DNA of 64,000 nucleotides, taken from a bacterium (lineage in GTDB: Bacteria > Sumerlaeota > Sumerlaeia > SLMS01 > JAHLLQ01). Position 1 is the first letter of the stretch; the number at the start of each line of letters is the position of its first letter. Shown here in pieces: positions 51,184 through 59,944 of the stretch. The position numbers and the translations under genes were made by a program. Location: assembly GCA_020444065.1 (NCBI GenBank), contig JAHLLQ010000007.1, positions 62,001 to 126,000 on the forward strand, in the 5' to 3' direction. The notes below the pieces were generated by a model. That model ran no database searches and was not told the DNA's origin. It saw only the letters and a list, made by a program, of their open reading frames with translations.

Positions 51184-54100
51184 AAACGACTCGGAAAACA
51201 CTTCTGGCGATCGGAGCGGCGTTGCTCTCGACGGCGGCCAGTGGGCGCGATCCGGCGCCTTACTTGCGCTTGCTGACATCCGATCCTTCCGCGGACTACT
51301 CGCCGACGGTTTCTCAAGACGGCAAGCACCTCGTGTTTGTTTCAGAGCGCGATGGAGGCCAGGAACTCTACACGACACGGTTGGATGCGGAGTTCCCCGA
51401 TCAACCAACGGCGATTGCGCCCAGCGCGGCGTCGGATTCGCAACCTGCACTGTCGCCCAATGGGAAGTGGCTCGCCTGGACATCGACGCGCGAGGATGCG
51501 TTTGGCGACGTGATGGTGATGGCATTCCCGAATGGCGAGCCACGGGCGCTTTCCGAGCGAGGCATTCGCGACGATTCACCGCAGTGGGTGCAGCGCAGTG
51601 GCAAACTAGCTCTTCGTTTTCGCTCCACGCCATTGAACGGCGAGCCCGAGTGGCATGAAGTCGCCGCGCGGCGCTGGGATGACGTGCGCCCGTCGGAGGC
51701 GCGGATGGAGATGCCAGATTTTCCATACGGCGCGACGATGGCGGCAGAGCCTGTGGATGAAGAGGGGCCGTGGTTGCTTTTTGCAGACGATACAAATGGG
51801 GATGGAGTCTTCGGCGATGGTGATCGCCCCAGCGCGTGGCGATTCGATGCACGCGATGGATCGTGGCAACAATTGACACCTCCGCTGGAGGGATTGGATG
51901 CGCCACGGCTCTCTGATGGGGAACTTGTTTTCGGCGTGAACCTGCGCGGGAATCTGGATGTTGCGTTGGTGACGCAGCCGTTTGCGGTTGCCGGGATTTC
52001 TTCGGCGCGGGCGGGGATGGAGCAGGCGACCGATGCGTGGGGTGCCGATCCGTTCGATCCGTACACGCCGGTTGCGCTTTGCCGGCAAGGAGCTCTGCAC
52101 GAGGCGGGCTCTGAAGTAGCCGGTGAGGCAATCGCGGAGGCGTTGGACGTCTTGCGCGAAGCCAATCGGCCCGAGCAGGGACTGGCGATGCTCGACTGGT
52201 CGTCGGCGAATGGCGTGGTGGCTTCGCCGCTGGATGCGGAGCTACTGTTTCGGCGTATCGTGTTGACGGCGGCTGCGCAGCGACGCGCCGGGGCGCTGCG
52301 TGCTGAAACGCGTGCGGCGCAGGCGAGTGCTTCGCGTGAATTGGAAGAGTTGGCGAAGGCAAATGCGAGCGATGCCGCGTTGCATTCCCACTTGCTGTTG
52401 GAAGCCGCACGGCTGGCGTTGCATGCGGAAGATTCTGCGCGGGCGATTGAGTTGGCCCTAGAAGCAGAGCAGGCGACCGATGCGCCGCATCGTGTGCGCG
52501 CGGAGGCGGCGCTGTTTCGCGCAAAGACGTATGAGTCGTTAAACCTGCCGGACCAGGTGGTGGCGGCTTACGAGATGGTGTTGATGGAATTCAGCGATGT
52601 ATCGGACGTTGTGGAGAAGGCGGCGCTGCAACTGACGGATATCGCGGCAAAGAATCCGCCTGAGGGCGCGTCGGCTTATGCGTCGGTTCGCCGTTCGGCA
52701 GATCTCGTGCCGGATTCACCGACGCTGCAGGCCGCGGCGTTCTATCGTTCGGGACTCTTGTTGGCTGATGCGGGCAATTCCGGTCAGGCAAAGGACGCGT
52801 GGGGCGAGGCGATCGCGATGGAGGAACAGGCTCCACGGCTGGCGGCGCGTTCGTCGTTCGCACTGGCGGAGCTCCTCGCGCGCGAGGGCAAGTACATTGA
52901 GTCGATCGACACGTACGAGTCGGTTGAAGAAAATACGCGTGCGCAGTTCTTCCCGGGCGCTCCGGCGTTTTATGAACAGGCGCGCGAAGGTCTCGTTCGC
53001 GAGTATCTGAACAAGGGCAATTTCGAATTGCGAGTGGGCGATGCGGCGCTTGCGGCGAATACGTTCCGCGAGTTGATCGATCGGCGTCCGGAGCTTGTCG
53101 AGGCGTGGCGGGGTTACCTCGACGCGCGCTATCGTAGCGGGACGTTGGATAAGGCGTTGCTGAAGGAATACAAGACCGCGGCAAAGGCTGAACCGCGCAA
53201 TGCGCTGGTACAGTATCGGTACGGCCTGGCGCTGACGTATTTCCTGCCGATCGAGAAGGAAGCGGTGCGACGTTTGAAAGCGGCGATCGTGCTCGACGGT
53301 TCGGTTCCGTATTATCACCAGACGCTCGGCTTTGTTGATGAGCATTACGGCCGGACGCGCGACGATCGCGGTTTCACTGCGGATGCGCTTGTGGAGTACC
53401 AGCGTGCGTTGGCATTGGTGGATCCGGCGGCGCGGCCGACCGACTATGCGCGGCTGCTGATGAATGTCGGCAATGCGGCGATGGGGTTGGATAATTACTC
53501 GCGCGCGGCGGAATCGTACCGTCGACGCATTCAGACGGGTGAGCCATTCGGCGACGAGCGGACCGAGTTCCTGATGTATCGTTCGTACGGCATGGCGTTG
53601 TTCCGTACGGCGAAGCCTCGGGAAGCGGCAGCGGCATTCCAGTCGGCGATGGATGTGATTCCCGCGATGGTGAACTACGACATGGTCACCAACGAGCGGG
53701 GGTATGAACTGGAGACGGAGTTGCTCGATCGCCAAGCGTTGGCGTTTATGGAAGCCGGCGCACACGACCGGGCGGCTCAGCAGTTTGCGCGCGTTGCGGA
53801 CCGGCACGAGGCGAATTCGTTGTCGCGCGTGCGGGCGTTGCGGAATCGCGGATTTGTGCTGCATCGCCAGGCGCTTGGTGCACTTGGCTTTGAGAGGGAG
53901 CAGTTGCTGCGCGAGGCGGAGGAGGCCATTCGCGGTTCGATGGCACTGGCGACGAGTTCCAAGCTGGTTGATGACCGCGAACCGGCCGGAGGCGGCGGGT
54001 TGTTCTCGATCGAGAAGACCGTTGCAGCGTCGGAAGAAGGCGGAGCGCGGCAGGGGTTCGCGCCGGACGAGGAAGTGCGACTGCTGCAATCGGCGCTGGC

Positions 54101-57100
54101 GAAAATCCTGCAGGATCGAGGCCGGACGGATGAGGCGATCGATGCGTTGCGGGCGGAACTGAACGTGCAGCCGAAGCTGGACGAGGGCAACACGACGTAC
54201 TATCTGACGATTCGGCTCGTGACATTGGATCGGCTTGCTTCGGAGTTGATCCGTGCGGGCCGTCCAGAGGAAGCGGCGGAGGCGTTGATCGAGGCGATCG
54301 ATGTGGCGCGATTCTCTGTCGGCGATGAAGTGCAAACGAATGGCAATGGCCTTTCGGTTGTACTGGCGCGATTGACGGAACTGGCACTGGCGGGCGACGA
54401 CGTTCCGTTTAGCGAGGGCGACCTTGAGGGCACCTGGTTGCTGGAAAACAAAAGTGGGGACGGAGATGTTTTGGCGGCGTTGGATCGAGCGCTGACGGTG
54501 GCATTGGAGCTCCGCACGACTGATGGCGCGGAGCACGTGCTTTCTCCGCCGCTGCAGCGAGTTCGCCTGTTGCTGGCGCGGGCGCTTGTTGCCGAGCGAA
54601 GAGCGGAAACAGCAGATAGTAATGGATTGGATCTGATCCGAGCGGCGACTGAACGGATGCGTTTGGAAGGCTTGGCACGCCGCGTGGCAGAGATGCCAAG
54701 TCAGAGTGCCGAGGGCGGGGAAGTGAAGCGGCTTGGAATTATGGCGCGCGGCCTGTTGATTCGGAGTGCCCTGCAACGTGGAGACAACGACGAAGCGCAG
54801 GCGGAGTTGGACGATGCCTTGGAGTTCGCGACGACATCCGGATTCGCTTCATGGCGTTGGTGGCTGGAGGCGCAGGTCGCGTTGATTGCCGACGACTCGG
54901 ATGCGGCGGAGCGTGCGTTGGTAGAAATGGAAGGCCTGCAGCCCGGGACGATGATCGAGCCGGAGCGCATCCCGTGGGCACTGCTGGAGCACTGCGAAGA
55001 TCTGACGATCCGGCCGCTGGCGGAATCGGGCGACTGGGAAACAGCGTGGGAAGAGACGGCGCGTTGGCGCTGCGTTCGGTTGCGGCTGGCGTTTGACCGC
55101 GCCGTGCCGCAGATTCGCGTGGAGTCGTCGGATGAATTGGCTTGGCTGAAGGAGACAATTCGTTTGCGCGAGCGTTTGCGTGCGGCGATCGAGACATTGC
55201 AGTCGCAGCCGGCCGGTGCGGAGACGAAAGCTGCCCGCGCAGCGATGGAGACAGCCGCCGATGAACTGAGTTTACACATAGATGCGGGCCGAGCGAACGG
55301 CGCAACGGGGCTTGGGTTGATTGCACCGGAGCCGTTGCCGGTTGCCGATGCGGCGATCTTCCTCGAGGAAGGTCTGCCTCTGCCGGCGCCCGCGGCGCTT
55401 GTGCTGTCGACGCGATTCGGGACGGTCGCGTGGACCATGGATGGGATGCATGCTATTGCGTCCGATTCGGATCGGGAAGCGCTGGCCCGGAATGCGGGTG
55501 TGTGGTTTGTGATGGGCGACCCGATCGCGTTTGATGGCGCGACGGTCATTAACATGCCGACTGTCGAGTCGACTTACCTTGCGATTGAGAATCTGTGGCT
55601 GGATCTCGATGCTGAGGCGATTCGTTTCCCGAAGTCGGACAATGCATCGGCAGAGGATCTTCTGCAGACGATGAAGAACGACCTGCAGTTCGCATCGAGC
55701 GTGATGATTGCGGAGCCGCTGCATGTCGAGGGGCCGAACCCGCTGGGATGGCAGATCGGCAATACGCCGATGCCGCTGGGGCGCTTGCTGGAATCGTTGC
55801 CGCCTCCGTCGGACATCCGGGCGGACCTGGATGCAAGTGGGACGATTGATGCAGCGACGCGTCGGGCGCAGGAAGTTGCCCTGGCGGCGGCGTTCTCGTT
55901 TGTCGGTGCGGGCGAAGCGCAGATCGATGGCCATCGTTGGGTGGGGGCGAATTTCTCGCCGAACGACTTGTCGGATTACGCCGAAGCGGAAATCGATTCG
56001 TTGTTCGGGCTGGTTGCCGGGCGTTATCGTCGCGGCGAACTGGCTCGGGCCGTGGTTCCGGCACAGCAGCTTCTGCAGTTGCTGCGCGTGATGAATAAAC
56101 CGACCGGACAAGTTATGCAGGCGGGATTCATGCTGGCGCAGATTCAGGGCGATCTGGGTCGTGATGTGGAGGCCGCGCGCACAGCGGAGGAGCTTGTCGG
56201 CATCGCGCGAGAAGCAGATAATGCCGAGTTCCTGATCGAGACATTGAAGTCCTTTGGCAACTACGCGAATTCCGCGCGGCGGTTCGACGATTCCCATGCG
56301 GCCTACGCGGAAGCTGCGGATCTGCAGGGCGCGGCGGGGAACGTAGCGGAGCAGTTGAAGCTGGTCGCTTCGTCGGGCGTTGCATTGGAGAATGGCGGCC
56401 GCTATCCGGAAGCGCTGGAGGCGTTCCACCGTGCCCTGGAATTGGCGGAATCGCAGAACGATGCGGCGCTTCAAATTGCACAGTGGCAGCGCATCGGGCG
56501 GATCTACTTGCTGCGCCAGAATCGTTACGAGGAAGCGGGCGATGCGTTTGCGCAGGCGCTGGAGATTGCGCGCGAGTCTGGCGATGTGGAGTCGGAAATC
56601 GCGGCGACGCTTGATCTGGCGCGCGTCGATGAGCGGCTTGCGCGTTACGATTCGGCGGTTGAGCGAGCGGAAGCGATGGAGCAGCGCGCGCTGGAGTTGG
56701 ATTTGCCGTTGCAGGAAACGGACGCGATTCTGCTGCGCGCGTTTGTTGAATGGGCGCGGGCTTCGTATCTCGATGCGTTCCGTGCTGAGCGCCAGGGGTT
56801 GGAACTGGCGCGTCAACTGAACGATCGACCGTTCCAGATTATTGCACACAACACGGCAGGGCTGACGCATTGGTCGCTGAACGATACAAGGCAGGCGATC
56901 ACCGAGTTTGAGAATGCGCTGGATCTTGCGGACCAGGGCCTGTTCCGCAGCGAGGTCGCGAGCAGTCACAACAACCTTGGACTCGTGAAGCGTTCGATGG
57001 AGCAGTTCGACGAAGCGCTGGAGGACTTCAGGGCTGCGCTGAAGATCGATCGCGAAGAAGGGAATCGTTGGGGCATTGCGTACGCTCAGAAGAACATTGG

Positions 57101-58820
57101 CATCACGCACATTCAAAGTGGGCAGCCGGACAAAGCGATCTCTCCTTTGGGAGAGGCGATTTCGTTGTCCGAGGAGATCGGCGATCGGACGAACAACACG
57201 AAATCACTCGTCGCGATGGGCGACGCGCATCGTGATTTGAACGAAAACATTAAGGCGCGCGTGGCCTACACGACGGCGCTCGATCAGGCGCGGGACATTC
57301 CGCTGCCGGAAATGGAATGGCGAGCGCTCTATGGGCTGGCCGTCCTGGATCGGCGTGCGGGGAATCTGCAGTCGACGCGGGAGAACCTGGCGGCGGCGAT
57401 CAGTGTCGTCGAGGGACTGCGCGCGCGGATCAAGGTGGAGGAGTTCCAGGACGGGTTCCTCCTCGACAAGCAGCAATTGTACGACGAGATGATCGCGCTT
57501 CTGCTCGATCAGGGCGAAGTGCGCGAGGCGTTCAATTACTCTGAACGTTCACGCGGGCGTAACTTCATCGATCTGCTGGGCAACCGACGGATCGACTTTG
57601 CGTCGGCCGAGGATCGCGATGCGATGCAACGCGATCGTCGCCTCCGCCTGCAGGTCGAATCGCTGCAGCGGCGGCTCTCTTCTGCGCCGGAGGACCAGCG
57701 GGATGAGCTGCGTGCGGAACTCGATGAAGCGAAGCAGGAGTATTCGAATTTCCTTGTGGAGATTCGCGCATCGAATCCGCAGCTCTCGACATTCGTCGAG
57801 GTGCAGCCGGTGGATGTGGCCGAGATTCAGTCGCTACTGGATCCAGACACGCGGCTGGTTGTCTATCACGTGTTGCCGGAGGAGTTGGTTGCGTGGGTGA
57901 TCGGTCCGGCGAGTTTCAACGTGGTTCGCACGCCGGTGTCACGGGACGAGTTGGCCGTGCGAATCGAGGGGTTGCGGGATCGGCTGCAGGAGTTCGCGCC
58001 GGTCGACGGGGAGTTGGCGACGTTGTCGGCGTGGTTGATGACTCCGATTGCCGGCTTGATCGAACCGGCAGCGCGGGTTGGTATCGTGCCACATCGTGAG
58101 TTGCATCTGCTGCCGTTCGCGGCCATCCGACTGGACGGTACACCTTTGATCGAACACGTTTCGTTGTTCCATGCGCCGAGTGCGAGTGTGTTACGTTACA
58201 CGTTTGGACGACGCGGACAGATCGCCGGGAACTTGCGGGTATTGGCCGTGGGGAATCCACGGTTCGAGCGTGCGGAGATGAACCTGCCGTTTGCGGAGAA
58301 GGAAGTGGAGCGCATTTCTTGGACGTTCCCCGATGCAGAGGTTGTGAAGGGCGAGGAGGCGACCGAGTCGTGGGTTGTGGATCACATCGGAGATTACGGG
58401 ATTATTCACCTCGCAACGCACGGCCAGTACGATCCGAAGCTGCCATTGCTTTCCGGAATTCAATTGGCAACGGACCAGCATACGGACGGAGAGCTTACAG
58501 CTCGCGAGGTGTTTGGGCTCAGTCTTCGTGCAGACCTCGTGGCGTTATCTGCCTGCCAGACAGGCCTTGGTCGGATCAGCAGCGGCGACGAAGTTGTGGG
58601 TTTGAATCGCGCGTTTGTGTATGCGGGAACGCGGCAGATTCTCTCGAGTCTTTGGCGGGTGGACGATGTGTCCACGGCAGTGATGGTGAAGCACTTCTAC
58701 AGAAATGTACGAACAATGAATCGTGCGGAAGCACTTAGGAACGCGCAGTTGGAAGTGCGAACTCGTTATCCTCATCCTGCTCATTGGTCAGGGCTGTTTC
58801 TGACCGGCGATTGGCAGTAG
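51180..58820 (+). CDS. Giant exported propeller-TPR-CHAT peptidase
   Basis: 2546 residues. ATG at 51180 overlaps the previous stop (ATGA) and starts a signal peptide (MKTTRKTLLAIGAALLSTAASG). Residues ~25-300 are a TolB/PD40-like propeller (YSPTVSQDGKHLVFVSERDGGQELY; QPALSPNGKWLAWTSTREDAF). Long TPR arrays follow at ~330-1330 and ~1650-2110 (HNNLGLVKRSMEQFDEALEDFRAALKI; FNYSERSRGRNFIDLLG). The C-terminal ~300 residues are a CHAT (caspase-like clan CD) protease with H2414 in HLATHG and C2459 in LSACQTG, and the RQILSSLWRVDD motif. A middle segment (~1390-1600) is a second, degenerate CHAT-like region lacking the dyad. Likely periplasmic or surface protease; target unknown. Confidence 0.92.
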   Translation: MKTTRKTLLAIGAALLSTAASGRDPAPYLRLLTSDPSADYSPTVSQDGKHLVFVSERDGGQELYTTRLDAEFPDQPTAIAPSAASDSQPALSPNGKWLAWTSTREDAFGDVMVMAFPNGEPRALSERGIRDDSPQWVQRSGKLALRFRSTPLNGEPEWHEVAARRWDDVRPSEARMEMPDFPYGATMAAEPVDEEGPWLLFADDTNGDGVFGDGDRPSAWRFDARDGSWQQLTPPLEGLDAPRLSDGELVFGVNLRGNLDVALVTQPFAVAGISSARAGMEQATDAWGADPFDPYTPVALCRQGALHEAGSEVAGEAIAEALDVLREANRPEQGLAMLDWSSANGVVASPLDAELLFRRIVLTAAAQRRAGALRAETRAAQASASRELEELAKANASDAALHSHLLLEAARLALHAEDSARAIELALEAEQATDAPHRVRAEAALFRAKTYESLNLPDQVVAAYEMVLMEFSDVSDVVEKAALQLTDIAAKNPPEGASAYASVRRSADLVPDSPTLQAAAFYRSGLLLADAGNSGQAKDAWGEAIAMEEQAPRLAARSSFALAELLAREGKYIESIDTYESVEENTRAQFFPGAPAFYEQAREGLVREYLNKGNFELRVGDAALAANTFRELIDRRPELVEAWRGYLDARYRSGTLDKALLKEYKTAAKAEPRNALVQYRYGLALTYFLPIEKEAVRRLKAAIVLDGSVPYYHQTLGFVDEHYGRTRDDRGFTADALVEYQRALALVDPAARPTDYARLLMNVGNAAMGLDNYSRAAESYRRRIQTGEPFGDERTEFLMYRSYGMALFRTAKPREAAAAFQSAMDVIPAMVNYDMVTNERGYELETELLDRQALAFMEAGAHDRAAQQFARVADRHEANSLSRVRALRNRGFVLHRQALGALGFEREQLLREAEEAIRGSMALATSSKLVDDREPAGGGGLFSIEKTVAASEEGGARQGFAPDEEVRLLQSALAKILQDRGRTDEAIDALRAELNVQPKLDEGNTTYYLTIRLVTLDRLASELIRAGRPEEAAEALIEAIDVARFSVGDEVQTNGNGLSVVLARLTELALAGDDVPFSEGDLEGTWLLENKSGDGDVLAALDRALTVALELRTTDGAEHVLSPPLQRVRLLLARALVAERRAETADSNGLDLIRAATERMRLEGLARRVAEMPSQSAEGGEVKRLGIMARGLLIRSALQRGDNDEAQAELDDALEFATTSGFASWRWWLEAQVALIADDSDAAERALVEMEGLQPGTMIEPERIPWALLEHCEDLTIRPLAESGDWETAWEETARWRCVRLRLAFDRAVPQIRVESSDELAWLKETIRLRERLRAAIETLQSQPAGAETKAARAAMETAADELSLHIDAGRANGATGLGLIAPEPLPVADAAIFLEEGLPLPAPAALVLSTRFGTVAWTMDGMHAIASDSDREALARNAGVWFVMGDPIAFDGATVINMPTVESTYLAIENLWLDLDAEAIRFPKSDNASAEDLLQTMKNDLQFASSVMIAEPLHVEGPNPLGWQIGNTPMPLGRLLESLPPPSDIRADLDASGTIDAATRRAQEVALAAAFSFVGAGEAQIDGHRWVGANFSPNDLSDYAEAEIDSLFGLVAGRYRRGELARAVVPAQQLLQLLRVMNKPTGQVMQAGFMLAQIQGDLGRDVEAARTAEELVGIAREADNAEFLIETLKSFGNYANSARRFDDSHAAYAEAADLQGAAGNVAEQLKLVASSGVALENGGRYPEALEAFHRALELAESQNDAALQIAQWQRIGRIYLLRQNRYEEAGDAFAQALEIARESGDVESEIAATLDLARVDERLARYDSAVERAEAMEQRALELDLPLQETDAILLRAFVEWARASYLDAFRAERQGLELARQLNDRPFQIIAHNTAGLTHWSLNDTRQAITEFENALDLADQGLFRSEVASSHNNLGLVKRSMEQFDEALEDFRAALKIDREEGNRWGIAYAQKNIGITHIQSGQPDKAISPLGEAISLSEEIGDRTNNTKSLVAMGDAHRDLNENIKARVAYTTALDQARDIPLPEMEWRALYGLAVLDRRAGNLQSTRENLAAAISVVEGLRARIKVEEFQDGFLLDKQQLYDEMIALLLDQGEVREAFNYSERSRGRNFIDLLGNRRIDFASAEDRDAMQRDRRLRLQVESLQRRLSSAPEDQRDELRAELDEAKQEYSNFLVEIRASNPQLSTFVEVQPVDVAEIQSLLDPDTRLVVYHVLPEELVAWVIGPASFNVVRTPVSRDELAVRIEGLRDRLQEFAPVDGELATLSAWLMTPIAGLIEPAARVGIVPHRELHLLPFAAIRLDGTPLIEHVSLFHAPSASVLRYTFGRRGQIAGNLRVLAVGNPRFERAEMNLPFAEKEVERISWTFPDAEVVKGEEATESWVVDHIGDYGIIHLATHGQYDPKLPLLSGIQLATDQHTDGELTAREVFGLSLRADLVALSACQTGLGRISSGDEVVGLNRAFVYAGTRQILSSLWRVDDVSTAVMVKHFYRNVRTMNRAEALRNAQLEVRTRYPHPAHWSGLFLTGDWQ

Positions 58821-58972
58821 TGGGTTCAGTGAGAGCATTGAAACCTGGACAAATCTCAGGAATGTTCACCCTTTTTATTGCCAATTCAGACGCATATGAT
58901 CTATAAGCAAGAGTAAATGTGTGTGGCTGGTAAAAAAAGTCCAGGTGCTTGCGATTTAACGCAGTTGACGGG

Positions 58973-59002
58973 TTGACACGATTCAAAGCGAAGGATTTTA
59001 CT
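58973..59002 (+). promoter_or_regulatory. Sigma-70-type promoter of the XRE/S24-like gene
   Basis: TTGACA at 58973-58978 matches the -35 consensus. TTTACT at 58997-59002 (4 of 6) is an acceptable -10 at 18-nt spacing. The start codon of the regulator is 85 nt downstream. The -10 overlaps a small palindrome, see next entry. Confidence 0.6.
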
Positions 59003-59012
59003 TTATCGTAAA
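58997..59012. promoter_or_regulatory. Candidate operator (palindrome over the -10)
   Basis: TTTAC (58997-59001) and GTAAA (59008-59012) form an inverted repeat with a 6-nt spacer, placed over the -10 of the XRE gene promoter. This is the expected position for autorepression by the XRE protein. Palindrome is seen; repressor binding is inferred. Confidence 0.45.
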
Positions 59013-59086
59013 CTAACGACGCAGGCAACGGCGTCGCTCATAAAATCGACCGATCTCCCAATTATAGAAACGGCAGGTACATACAC

Positions 59087-59863
59087 ATGAATTTCTTCTC
59101 CAGTGCGCTCCGCAAAGGTATGGAGGAACGTCGCTTCAACCAGGCGCAGTTGGCTGAGTTTCTGAAAGTCGACCCCGCTTACGTGTCCCGTTGGTTGAAG
59201 GGCGCCCATCCGCGTATCGATCAAATGTCGCGCGTGTTGACAGCTCTCGGTTGGGACCTGGATCGCGCACATCCGGATTACGATCCCGTCGCCGATGCAC
59301 TGACGCGCGTGAGCCAAGATCCCACCGGCGTCGATTCCGGCGCTGTCAAAGAGGCCGCTGCCGATTACGGCGCTCCCGCTTCACTGAAACGAGTCTTGGA
59401 GAAGGCTTCTCGTCGCGCCGCCGATGCCAAGTCCGGCGTTATCTTCGCGGGTCGTGTCGATGCATCCAACGGCTCTGTGAAGTTCGAAGAGTTTGAACTT
59501 CCTGTCCCGAATTTCCTGTCGCCGGCTTTTTCGACCATGCTGACGGACAAGGAAGACATCGTGTTGTTCCTGCTCGAGGGCAGCGGGCTGGCGCCTCACT
59601 TCCAGGATGGAACTTGGCTTTTTGCCCAACAGGTGAACAGCATTTCCGAACTGAAGACTGGCGACGATGTGATGTTCAAGACCGGTGCGAAGGGCAAGAA
59701 TTGCGATCTTCGCCGCTTCGTCCGCATGACCAATGCGTCCAGTGGCCGCACGGAAGTGATCGTGGGTGCGCCGCTGACAATGCACGGTTCCTATCTGACG
59801 TGCAAAGTGCGCGAGGCCAAGTGCCCCTACAAGATCGTGGGGACTTTCCGCCAGCGCGACTGA
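59087..59863 (+). CDS. XRE-family regulator with degenerate LexA/S24-like domain
   Basis: 258 residues. The N-terminal helix-turn-helix (FNQAQLAEFLKVDPAYVSRWLKG, residues ~17-39) is of XRE/Cro type. A helical linker follows, then a LexA/CI-like peptidase fold (~160-255): VLFLLEGSGLAPHFQDGTWLFAQQ, GDDVMFKTG, LRRFVRM. In active S24 proteases this segment reads GxSMxP with a catalytic Ser; here G167-L168 sits at that position, so self-cleavage is probably lost. It may bind a ligand or simply dimerise. It lies between the CHAT operon and the Fn3-like operon, with its own promoter, and is followed by a strong terminator. Confidence 0.82.
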   Translation: MNFFSSALRKGMEERRFNQAQLAEFLKVDPAYVSRWLKGAHPRIDQMSRVLTALGWDLDRAHPDYDPVADALTRVSQDPTGVDSGAVKEAAADYGAPASLKRVLEKASRRAADAKSGVIFAGRVDASNGSVKFEEFELPVPNFLSPAFSTMLTDKEDIVLFLLEGSGLAPHFQDGTWLFAQQVNSISELKTGDDVMFKTGAKGKNCDLRRFVRMTNASSGRTEVIVGAPLTMHGSYLTCKVREAKCPYKIVGTFRQRD

Positions 59864-59890
59864 TGTGTTTCGACTGGAATGCCTGATTGA

Positions 59891-59919
59891 AACGGCCGCC
59901 GAGGTTCTCGGCGGCCGTT
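59891..59919. terminator. Strong bidirectional terminator
   Basis: Perfect 13-bp stem AACGGCCGCCGAG (59891-59903) / CTCGGCGGCCGTT (59907-59919) with a 3-nt loop, between the convergent XRE gene and the Fn3-repeat gene. Moderately T-rich on the plus side (CTGCTTTCTT). Confidence 0.88.
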
Positions 59920-59944
59920 CTGCTTTCTTGAGAGGATCATTGAA

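Larger units (their letters stand above)
58821..59086. other. AT-rich regulatory gap before the XRE gene
   Basis: 266 bases, noticeably AT-richer than the surrounding genes. It contains the promoter and operator listed separately. No gene or terminator for the CHAT operon was identified in it. Confidence 0.5.

Noticed and set aside
52716-57116. Several long minus-strand frames (600-700 codons) opposite the CHAT gene
   Set aside because: Compositional shadows of the TPR coding strand; Arg/Gln-rich without motifs.
44692-58820. CHAT operon as a gasdermin or type III-E CRISPR-like defence system
   Set aside because: No gasdermin-like or cas gene is present and all products are exported, which does not fit intracellular defence.
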